From a virus: a stretch of DNA of 60,730 bases. The stretch lies in IMG/VR virus record IMGVR_UViG_3300028844_003505, positions 1 to 60,730 of that record. One strand, given 5' to 3'. Under the pieces are notes generated by a model. It saw only the letters and a list, made by a program, of their open reading frames with translations, ran no database searches and was not told the origin of the DNA. The position numbers and the translations under genes were made by a program. This document shows, one piece after another, positions 33,578-40,684 of this stretch (position 1 is its first letter; each line of letters opens with the position of its first letter).

Positions 33578-35170
33578 TTGAAATATATAAAATTTAGTGA
33601 AGTACAAAAAGAAATATTAGATGTATATATAAAATTATTTAAGAAGGATAGAATACGTCCGGCAACTTCTCAATTGCGGGAAATGGATGTAACTAAAGAT
33701 AGAATAAAAAGACATTTCGGGAATATGTCTAAGTTGTTTGAAGCTAGTAAAATATATGATCCTGATTTTCATAAAACATTATTTGATGATAGTAAATTTT
33801 TATCAGAAAAATATTTTGCAACGATAAAGAAAAAGGTAAAGAAACATAAGAAATTTGTAGTAACTACGGCGATATCTTGTTGTGATATCAACAAACAATT
33901 TTTAGAAACTATAGAAAATTATTGTAAACTCAATAACGCCTTGTTATTAATAATTCCTGTTTATGATAATACCAATAACATCAATCAAAATTTTGATCCT
34001 CTATTGAATAATAAAAATATCGTTTCTAATGAACTACTTCTAAATTCTAATGTGTGTATAAGTGATATTAAAATATCTCCAAAATTTGTCGATCCAGTAA
34101 CTAGTTTAGATCGTCTTGGAAATAGAGATCATTCATTTATATATGGCTCACCAAAACAAAGACTAACATTTGTACCAAACGAGAATGATAAATATCCATT
34201 AGCATTGATGACTACAGGTGCTATCACGAATCCTTCTTATTTAACAACATCATCTAAAAATACTAAATCATCTTATATGGCTAAGAATGATCATATTATG
34301 GGTGGGGTAATTATTGAATTAATAGATGATAAATTTTTTCACTTCAGACAAATTCAACTGGATGATAGTGGAGGTTTTTATGATTTGGGTAAATACTATA
34401 ATAAAAAACGGGTTAAGAAAAATAAAGCATCTGCTTTTGTGCTTGGAGATTATCATTCTGGGGAAACGGATAAAGTCGTTGATTCTTGTTGGAAAGAAGT
34501 CATCAAAGAAGTAGGTGTAAAAAATTTAGTATTGCATGATGCTTATAATGGATTATCTATTAATCATCATGATCAACATAAAATAATTACATTAGCTAAA
34601 AAAGCAAATAATAATAAATTGAATTTAAAAAATGAAGTAAAGCAATTATCAGATGATCTTAATAAATTATCTCCGTTGGTAGATAATATCATAATTGCAA
34701 AATCTAACCATGACGAAGTATTGGCTAGATATTTACAAGAATGTAGATTCCGACACGATCCAGAAAATTTTGAATATGCTTTGGAACTTGCATTGGAGAT
34801 GGTTCGACATAATGATCCATTGAAATATGCAGTAGAAAATCAAGGATTAAATAATAAAAAGAAAATACAATGGTTGAAGCGAGATGAAAGTTTTAAAATA
34901 TGTGGTATAGAGTTGGGAGATCATGGAGACAAAGGTTCAAATGGTTCTTATGGTAATTTAAAGCAAATGGAACGAGCATATGGTAATTCTGTTACCGGAC
35001 ATACGCACGTACCAGAAATATTACGTGGTGCATTTAGAGTAGGAACTTCCAGTATATTTGATTTGGATTATAAGAGTGGGTTATCTAGTTGGATGCATAC
35101 ATCATGTCTTGTATATCCAAACGGGAACCGACAATTAATAAACGTGATTAATGGTACTTGGAAGTTATAA
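33578..35170 (+). CDS. Phosphoesterase-like protein resembling phage T5 A1, TTG start
   Basis: 530 residues. 'VLGDYHSGETD' (near 287), 'AKSNHDEV' (near 374), 'ELGDHGDKGSNGS' and 'SVTGHTHVPEI' form the pattern of a metallophosphoesterase domain. The C-terminal 'GTSSIFDLDYKSGLSSWMHTSCLVYPNGNRQLI' reminds me of A1-type proteins, linked in T5 to host DNA destruction during infection; this is recall, not a search. The start is TTG at 33578 behind GGAATGGAG; no in-frame ATG is better placed. Confidence 0.6.
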   Translation: MKYIKFSEVQKEILDVYIKLFKKDRIRPATSQLREMDVTKDRIKRHFGNMSKLFEASKIYDPDFHKTLFDDSKFLSEKYFATIKKKVKKHKKFVVTTAISCCDINKQFLETIENYCKLNNALLLIIPVYDNTNNINQNFDPLLNNKNIVSNELLLNSNVCISDIKISPKFVDPVTSLDRLGNRDHSFIYGSPKQRLTFVPNENDKYPLALMTTGAITNPSYLTTSSKNTKSSYMAKNDHIMGGVIIELIDDKFFHFRQIQLDDSGGFYDLGKYYNKKRVKKNKASAFVLGDYHSGETDKVVDSCWKEVIKEVGVKNLVLHDAYNGLSINHHDQHKIITLAKKANNNKLNLKNEVKQLSDDLNKLSPLVDNIIIAKSNHDEVLARYLQECRFRHDPENFEYALELALEMVRHNDPLKYAVENQGLNNKKKIQWLKRDESFKICGIELGDHGDKGSNGSYGNLKQMERAYGNSVTGHTHVPEILRGAFRVGTSSIFDLDYKSGLSSWMHTSCLVYPNGNRQLINVINGTWKL

Positions 35171-35215
35171 TTATGATATTTTTTGATTATTCTGATATTT
35201 TACGAAAAAATGTTA

Positions 35216-35223
35216 TATAAATA
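35216..35223 (+). promoter_or_regulatory. T4-type late promoter
   Basis: Exact TATAAATA, 45 bases before a small gene and followed by a strong CAGGAGAG site. Confidence 0.75.
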
Positions 35224-35260
35224 TTAGGTACAATAACTTTAACTTTTACAGGAGAGTACA

Positions 35261-35371
35261 ATGGAATGGCTTAAAAGTATGTACGAAATGTGGAAAGAAC
35301 ATCCGATAGAATGTGGCGCAACTGCTTGTGTTGGATATGCTATTTCCTGCATTGTTGGGTTAATACTATAA
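35261..35371 (+). CDS. Small single-span membrane peptide (36 residues)
   Basis: 36 residues: a charged N-terminal half (MEWLKSMYEMWKEHPIECG) and a hydrophobic C-terminal segment (ATACVGYAISCIVGLIL). CAGGAGAG is well placed, and a late promoter is at 35216. A tail-anchored membrane peptide made late could be a lysis regulator or a virion component; there is no further evidence. Confidence 0.6.
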   Translation: MEWLKSMYEMWKEHPIECGATACVGYAISCIVGLIL

Positions 35372-35379
35372 AAAAATAA

Positions 35380-35419
35380 GAATAGGAATATATATATATC
35401 ACAGTATATATTCCTATTC
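35380..35419 (+). promoter_or_regulatory. 15-bp perfect inverted repeat before the repeat-protein gene
   Basis: GAATAGGAATATATA (35380-35394) pairs with 35405-35419 around a 10-nt loop. There is no T run, so it is more likely an mRNA 5' structure or processing site than a terminator. Confidence 0.55.
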
Positions 35420-35497
35420 CAACTACTGTTAAAGTTAAACTAGAAATTAATATAATATAACTTAAAAATATAAACACAAAAGAGGATTCATACAAAA

Positions 35498-37657
35498 ATG
35501 ACTTTATGGGGAACAAACACATCGGCTGTACTTGCTTCAGCTAATATCAAAATAGAAACACAACCTGTCGCTGGTGATATTGTTAGAATTGGTGCTGATC
35601 CAGCAAATACACTTACCTATCAGTTTGTAGCATCCTCTCCCGGTGCGACTGCTGGTGGAATTGTTCAAGTTCTGATCGGATCAGATGTAAATGATACTAC
35701 CGATAATCTTGTATCTGCTATTTCTGATGCTGGTGTGGGTGGTGGTGTTGAAGGTACAGATTTTGGAGTTACCACAACAGCACATTCAGAAGTTACACCA
35801 ACATGGCCCGGATCAGTAAATATTATTACTTTAACTGCGGTTGCGGGTGGACGATTAGGAAGAGAAGTTAAATTATTTTCTTCATCTGAAGGAATTGCTT
35901 TAGATGCGGAAAGACTTCAAGGTGGGATTAATGCTGATGAAGGGAAACCAAAAAATTATAGTACTCCAGAAAAATCATTGATATTTGGTTCTGAATCTGG
36001 ATGGTCAAAACGAGTACATATATCCTCACGAGCAGAACAGGAGTTACCTTTTGTAACGATTCCTGCTGACACAGAAACAGTTGTAATTGGAGCCAAAACT
36101 TATACATTCCAAACAACGTTGACTGATGTAAATGGAAACGTACAAATCGTAGCTGGTAATATTGATGCTACTGTAGAAAATCTTGTTCGAGCTATCAATC
36201 TAACTGGAACTCCCGGTACAGATTATGCAACTTCGATGACAAAAAATACAGATGTTACGGCGGTTAAATCCACAAATAACATCCTGAAAATTTCTGCTAT
36301 CGATAGTGGAACTCGATCAAATGGACTAGCTCTTTCAGCTACTACAACGGATGGTTGGACACAAGTTGCGCTTGAAGGTGGACAAAATTTCAGAGGATCA
36401 CCTGCTAAAGGCGAATTGACATTTTCTGGAAATCCAGCAAATGGAGAAACCGTTTCTATTGATCAAAGAGATGGAAGTGCTAAAGTTTATACTTTCCAAA
36501 CTGTATTGACTGATTCAGATGGTAATGTTCATAGAGGTGGGGATGCAACAGCATCAATGAATAATTTAATAAATGCTATTAATCTTGGTGCGGGTGCGGG
36601 AGTTGATTATGCTACTTCTACAACACTTCATAATTTAGCTAAAGCTTCACGAAGTAATAAAGTTGGTGATATCATGAACATCGAAGCTAAGGAAATTGGA
36701 GACCATGTTAACCAAGGAAACTTAACAGAGACTGGCGCAAATTTAGCATGGACAAATGCAACATACACTGGTGGTCATACTGAAAAAGAAGTTCTAGTTG
36801 ATATTGGTGGATTGGATGTTACATTAGGGGTTGTAAACGTAACTGGAATTACTCTTACTAATGTACCTGCCGATAAACAATATTCAAATACAACTCTTGA
36901 TAAAATTATTGTCCGGGTTGCATATAATGAAAAAGTTGTATACAACGGAGTGGGATCGCCAACAGTTGGTCTAACATTCTCTGGTAATGATCCAGCGCAA
37001 AGTGTAACAGCATCAATTATATCCGTTGCAGGACAAGCATTGCCATACATGGAATTTGAATATGTGGTAGGAGCTATTGGAGTTCAAGCCACAGAAACAT
37101 TTAGTATTCCAAACAACAATTTTGTTAATAACGAAACAATCACAATTAATTCTGTTGTGTATACATTTAAAACTACATTGACTCCTGCAAATGGAGAAAT
37201 TTTAATTGGAGCAACTGCCGCCGAAACTAGAGACAATATTGTAAGCGCAATTGAAGGAACAACAGCAGGGGCTGATGTAACTTATGGTGTGGGTGCATCT
37301 TCTCCACACGGAACAGTTACGGCAGTTGCCGATGGAGCCGATGTAGATATTACGGCGGTTGATCCGGGTACTGGACCAAACTCATTTGGTACAACGGATA
37401 CAATTACCGATGCTGGATTGATTTGGGGTGCGGCATCAATGTCTGGTGGAACAAATGGAATATTCGCTCTTGCGGGTGAAGTTGCATTGAACGGAACTTC
37501 TATTACTCTTGGTGGTGGTGGAATTTTTGAAGCAGATAGCGAAGGTGTTGCAACTGCACAAGCTGTACCAAATGACTTTACGGCTGGTGGTGCTGATGGA
37601 GCAACAAATATTGTTACGCCATTCAATGCGAGTGTTGCAGAAGTTCTAGTTAATTAA
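35498..37657 (+). CDS. Large protein of repeated beta modules, likely virion decoration or fibre protein
   Basis: 719 residues. At least four diverged modules of about 110-150 residues share the wording 'G(E/D)xVxIGxxxYTFQTTLTDxxGNVxIGxxxxxTxxNLVxAINLTGTPGTDYATSTT..HxxVTAV' followed by 'GGTN/GGQN' (near 25-135, 170-305, 305-425 and 545-650). Such modules recur in structural proteins of many phages. Low Cys and Lys and high Thr/Gly/Ala also fit. AGAGGAT precedes the ATG, and late expression is likely. Head decoration versus fibre cannot be decided. Confidence 0.65.
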   Translation: MTLWGTNTSAVLASANIKIETQPVAGDIVRIGADPANTLTYQFVASSPGATAGGIVQVLIGSDVNDTTDNLVSAISDAGVGGGVEGTDFGVTTTAHSEVTPTWPGSVNIITLTAVAGGRLGREVKLFSSSEGIALDAERLQGGINADEGKPKNYSTPEKSLIFGSESGWSKRVHISSRAEQELPFVTIPADTETVVIGAKTYTFQTTLTDVNGNVQIVAGNIDATVENLVRAINLTGTPGTDYATSMTKNTDVTAVKSTNNILKISAIDSGTRSNGLALSATTTDGWTQVALEGGQNFRGSPAKGELTFSGNPANGETVSIDQRDGSAKVYTFQTVLTDSDGNVHRGGDATASMNNLINAINLGAGAGVDYATSTTLHNLAKASRSNKVGDIMNIEAKEIGDHVNQGNLTETGANLAWTNATYTGGHTEKEVLVDIGGLDVTLGVVNVTGITLTNVPADKQYSNTTLDKIIVRVAYNEKVVYNGVGSPTVGLTFSGNDPAQSVTASIISVAGQALPYMEFEYVVGAIGVQATETFSIPNNNFVNNETITINSVVYTFKTTLTPANGEILIGATAAETRDNIVSAIEGTTAGADVTYGVGASSPHGTVTAVADGADVDITAVDPGTGPNSFGTTDTITDAGLIWGAASMSGGTNGIFALAGEVALNGTSITLGGGGIFEADSEGVATAQAVPNDFTAGGADGATNIVTPFNASVAEVLVN

Positions 37658-37677
37658 AATTATTATTTGGAGGTATT

Positions 37678-38043
37678 ATGTCAGTAGATTTTACAAAATA
37701 TCCTCCACCTTGGGCTAAGGATGCAATCGCAACTAAGTCTGGGTGGATGGATAAACAAACTGGTGAAGTTTTAGTAGCAGTTAGTAATCTTGATTTGAAA
37801 AAACTAAATAAGAAACCTGTTTCTAAAAAACCAAAAGCTAAATTGGTTAAGAAGTCAAAGAAACCTGCAAAATTTTTGGTGACACATCCTGATGGTAAGA
37901 AAGAAAAAATATCAGAATTGAAATCATTTGCAGAACAACATGAGCTACAACCAACTCACCTATACAAGGTGATATCTGGTAAATTAAAGCACCATAAGAA
38001 CTTTAAAATCAGTAAAATTGGGGCGAAAACTAAAGATAAATAA
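37678..38043 (+). CDS. Basic protein with NUMOD-like DNA-binding C-terminus
   Basis: 121 residues. N-terminal 'YPPPWAKDAIATKSGWMDKQTGEVLV', then a Lys/Pro linker (50-68). The C-terminal 50 residues, 'FLVTHPDGKKEKISELKSFAEQH', 'LYKVISGKLKHHKNFKI', match the helix-turn-helix module of homing-endonuclease DNA-binding repeats (NUMOD1-type). No nuclease domain is present. It may be a domesticated remnant or a DNA/RNA-binding structural accessory. TTGGAGG precedes the start. Confidence 0.55.
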   Translation: MSVDFTKYPPPWAKDAIATKSGWMDKQTGEVLVAVSNLDLKKLNKKPVSKKPKAKLVKKSKKPAKFLVTHPDGKKEKISELKSFAEQHELQPTHLYKVISGKLKHHKNFKISKIGAKTKDK

Positions 38044-38048
38044 TTGTA

Positions 38049-38077
38049 TTGACACTAATACTGTATTATGGTACATT
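38049..38077 (+). promoter_or_regulatory. Sigma70-like promoter
   Basis: TTGACA, 17-bp spacer ending TGG, TACATT, 35 bases before an exported-protein gene. Confidence 0.75.
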
Positions 38078-38111
38078 ATTACTGTATCTAATACTTTATT
38101 AGGAGTCTGTG

Positions 38112-38630
38112 ATGTTTAAGAAAGTATTCTTTCTTGTGTTACTGATTTTAACTGTGTTTACAAATACCTGTTTGGGGTTTGATGATCCAGAAGTACCAGA
38201 AGATAAATATATTGTTAGTGTTGATATCGATACGATGCCAGCTAACATAGCATTTTATTATGATACTGATGCAGACGGAACCGTTGATATCATTTTTTAT
38301 TTTCCGTTAGTTTCTCCGGCTCTCAATAGTGCGTATAGTGAAAATCCAAATCCTAAACGATGTAAGTGGAAAACATATGAAGAAGATTTTTACCCAATAT
38401 GCGAATCTGTTATAGATCACGGAGATTTTTGGTTTGTTTATATGGTAGCTCCAACAGTATCGGAACAATCGGTTTATATGGTTATTAAAAAATTTACTGC
38501 ATATGAATATGCGGCAACTCCATCAGGTAACATTCAAGGTGCTGAAAACACGTACAAGGATATTAAAGAATATGATCCTAGTGCTGATCCACAGTATAAT
38601 GAATTGATGGATTTTACAGAAGCCCAATAA
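38112..38630 (+). CDS. Exported protein of unknown function
   Basis: 172 residues with a signal peptide (MFKKVFFLVLLILTVFTNTCLGF, cut near 20-22; the Cys is not in a good lipobox). The mature part is acidic, with two Cys pairs that could form disulfides (CKWKTYEEDFYPIC). The ATG at 38112 follows AGGAGTCT; the overlapping GTG at 38109 is less likely. It has its own early promoter, suggesting the phage modifies the cell envelope early. Confidence 0.6.
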   Translation: MFKKVFFLVLLILTVFTNTCLGFDDPEVPEDKYIVSVDIDTMPANIAFYYDTDADGTVDIIFYFPLVSPALNSAYSENPNPKRCKWKTYEEDFYPICESVIDHGDFWFVYMVAPTVSEQSVYMVIKKFTAYEYAATPSGNIQGAENTYKDIKEYDPSADPQYNELMDFTEAQ

Positions 38631-38633
38631 TGA

Positions 38634-39029
38634 ATGAGCAACTTCCAAAATATTACAGACTCTAATTATTTGTTATACGCAATGCGAGGATATGAAAATC
38701 CTCATTGTGTTGATGTTCTAGAATTTGATGAAGACCTAAAGAAAATAAAATATCTCAAAAAATTATTCTCTCTGTATCGAAAAGATGGAGAACTCAAAGA
38801 ACGACTAATCCTAAATCATCTGATTACATTTTTCAATGTATTTGAATTTGAACATGCGATACGGATTCTTTTTTTACGAGTAGACGAATCACATTATTCT
38901 TTACTTAAAAGTTTTTTAGTGTATCTTAATAAAATGCCAGATGAAGTTTGTGGTATAAATGGAAAAAATATCAATCGAGAAGATTTAGTAATCGAAGAAA
39001 ATATATTACAAATATTAAGGAAACTATAA
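38634..39029 (+). CDS. Conserved T4-like phage protein of unknown function
   Basis: 131 residues. 'VLEFDEDLKKIKYLKKLFSLYRKDGELKERLILNHLITFFNVFEFEHAIRILFLRVDE' is a helical pattern I recall from a protein family conserved in marine T4-like phages, without assigned function. It begins the second head-type gene group and its last base is the first base of the next gene. Confidence 0.6.
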   Translation: MSNFQNITDSNYLLYAMRGYENPHCVDVLEFDEDLKKIKYLKKLFSLYRKDGELKERLILNHLITFFNVFEFEHAIRILFLRVDESHYSLLKSFLVYLNKMPDEVCGINGKNINREDLVIEENILQILRKL

Positions 39030-39466
39030 TGAAAACATACAAAGAATTGATGGAAGAACTTAATGAAGCTAAAGAAAATCAATTAGCAAATACAGTAAGA
39101 ATTGATCCAAATACAAGTTCATTTCGTAGTGGAGAATCTTTTAAAGGTTATACAGATGCAGATATTGTTGCAACGATAAAACAGAAACACACAAAGGCCG
39201 GAAATTATCAATATTTGTTTAGAATTAAAAACAGTCGTGATAATTCAGAATTCAAACCGGGATCAGGATTTACTTTAGTTAGAATTTCTAATCCATTAAC
39301 ATCTCATGATGGTAGTGCTTCTATTGCCAGAATTGATTTAAAAACTGGTAGAATTTCGTTTGTTGATGATGCACATTATACCGCTACAGACGAAGTGAAG
39401 TGGGAACGATTTTTTAAATTCACTGATTTACTAGTGGTGCAACCTAAATATTTTGGAATTAATTAA
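39029..39466 (+). CDS. Putative internal head protein with capsid-targeting N-terminus
   Basis: 145 residues. It begins MKTYKELMEELNEA, close to the T4 IPIII leader MKTYQEFIAEA, with LNE-A as a gp21-type cut site at residues 11-13. The body has beta-type sequence ('YQYLFRIKNSRDNSEFKPGSGFTLVRI'). The start at 39029 follows AAGG; upstream in-frame Mets overlap the previous gene. Packaging is inferred from the leader. Confidence 0.6.
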   Translation: MKTYKELMEELNEAKENQLANTVRIDPNTSSFRSGESFKGYTDADIVATIKQKHTKAGNYQYLFRIKNSRDNSEFKPGSGFTLVRISNPLTSHDGSASIARIDLKTGRISFVDDAHYTATDEVKWERFFKFTDLLVVQPKYFGIN

Positions 39467-40053
39467 TGGCTGGATCATTTGATTTATTTGTTGCATATAA
39501 ATTCATTAAAATATTGACGACACCTTGGGAAGAACAAGAAGCTTTTGCTTTTGGTATCATCGATGACAAAGGAAAATTTCTAAGAAAATCGAGATCACTA
39601 AAGACACGAGAGGAAAGAAATTCTTTTACAGTTTTCCATCGACTTATATTTAACATAAAGAGGTTACTGGAAAAAACTGGAATTGGTAAGTCTAAATTAT
39701 TTACATTTACTGCCGGATTATTCTTACTCAAAGAAGGAAAACTCGACACAACTTTTGAAGATTTGGATTGGACTGAATTTGAAGATATTGATATAAACGA
39801 GTTAGAAAATCAACTACCTTCATTTTTAGACTTCATCAAAGAAGATGCCGAAGTTTTACGAAAGGGTACTTACAAACTGGTAAACGATGTATTTGCTGAT
39901 GAAACCAAAATCGGAAATCTGGGTGATTTGGTAACAGTTCCTAAAAATACCAAGGCTATTGGAAATCTACTAGGTCAACCAGTATTTGATGTATTTCACA
40001 AGAAAACAAAACAACTTATCAAAGTATCTCTTGAAGATATTATCGAGGTATGA
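39466..40053 (+). CDS. T4-like conserved protein, probably virion-associated
   Basis: 195 residues. 'YKFIKILTTPWEEQEAFAFGIIDDKGKFLRKSRSLKTREERNSFTVFHRLIFNIKRLLEKTGIGKSKLFTFTAGLFLLKEG' belongs to a family conserved in T4-like phages of marine hosts, often listed as structural. No motif explains its role. It lies among putative internal head proteins and overlaps its neighbour by one base. Confidence 0.65.
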   Translation: MAGSFDLFVAYKFIKILTTPWEEQEAFAFGIIDDKGKFLRKSRSLKTREERNSFTVFHRLIFNIKRLLEKTGIGKSKLFTFTAGLFLLKEGKLDTTFEDLDWTEFEDIDINELENQLPSFLDFIKEDAEVLRKGTYKLVNDVFADETKIGNLGDLVTVPKNTKAIGNLLGQPVFDVFHKKTKQLIKVSLEDIIEV

Positions 40054-40085
40054 TATGGTTAAAATATTAAATAAAACGAGTTTAA

Positions 40086-40517
40086 ATGAAGACATTTAAG
40101 CAATACCTGTACGAAGCCTGTGATGTTGATAAAGAAGTGACTAGAAGCGATCTCAAGGCGTTAGAACGGCAATTAGATGCCATGTGGAAAGTCCTAAAAA
40201 TCGATATAGAGTTTCCCGGTCACTTTTTCGATAGAATCAATGATCCTAGAAACGATAAGCAAATTACCGTGTGCGATGTGTTTGATTTATTTAAGAAATT
40301 ATTCGGAAAATCTGGTAAGAAAATATCGAATCAGGTATTCAAAATCAAGACCGGAAAAGATTTTCAAGCAGTTGCCAAGGATATAAATACTAATGTGAAT
40401 ATACCATTCACTCTAGAATGGAATCCCAGATCAGAAGAAATGGAACTGATCACAAAAACTATCATTCGAAAAAAGAATTTTAAATCTGCTTCTGATGATA
40501 AGAAATTTGAGGTATAG
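40086..40517 (+). CDS. Putative internal head protein with capsid-targeting N-terminus, conserved body
   Basis: 143 residues. Leader MKTFKQYLYEA, with LYE-A as the likely cut site, matches the IPIII-type leader. The body 'FPGHFFDRINDPRNDKQITVCDVFDLFKKLF' is a conserved T4-like sequence of unknown function, perhaps RNase-toxin-like in fold given the His/Arg pattern, though I cannot show that. Confidence 0.6.
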   Translation: MKTFKQYLYEACDVDKEVTRSDLKALERQLDAMWKVLKIDIEFPGHFFDRINDPRNDKQITVCDVFDLFKKLFGKSGKKISNQVFKIKTGKDFQAVAKDINTNVNIPFTLEWNPRSEEMELITKTIIRKKNFKSASDDKKFEV

Positions 40518-40519
40518 TT

Positions 40520-40684
40520 ATGGAAAAACAACTCAGTCCAGAATGGTTTGAAGAGACCGACAACGAACCCGAAACTTGGCATGACGAAGAAAATGATAAG
40601 TGGTATTGGGTGTCTGATGGTCATTTTTTCGAATGCAATCCCGAAATAGAACAACCTACAAAAAGAGAGATCGATGAAATTTAA
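40520..40684 (+). CDS. Small acidic Trp-rich protein
   Basis: 54 residues, strongly acidic with six Trp. It starts two bases after the previous stop and overlaps the next gene by 11 bases. The ribosome-binding site is TTGAGG. Unknown. Confidence 0.5.
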   Translation: MEKQLSPEWFEETDNEPETWHDEENDKWYWVSDGHFFECNPEIEQPTKREIDEI

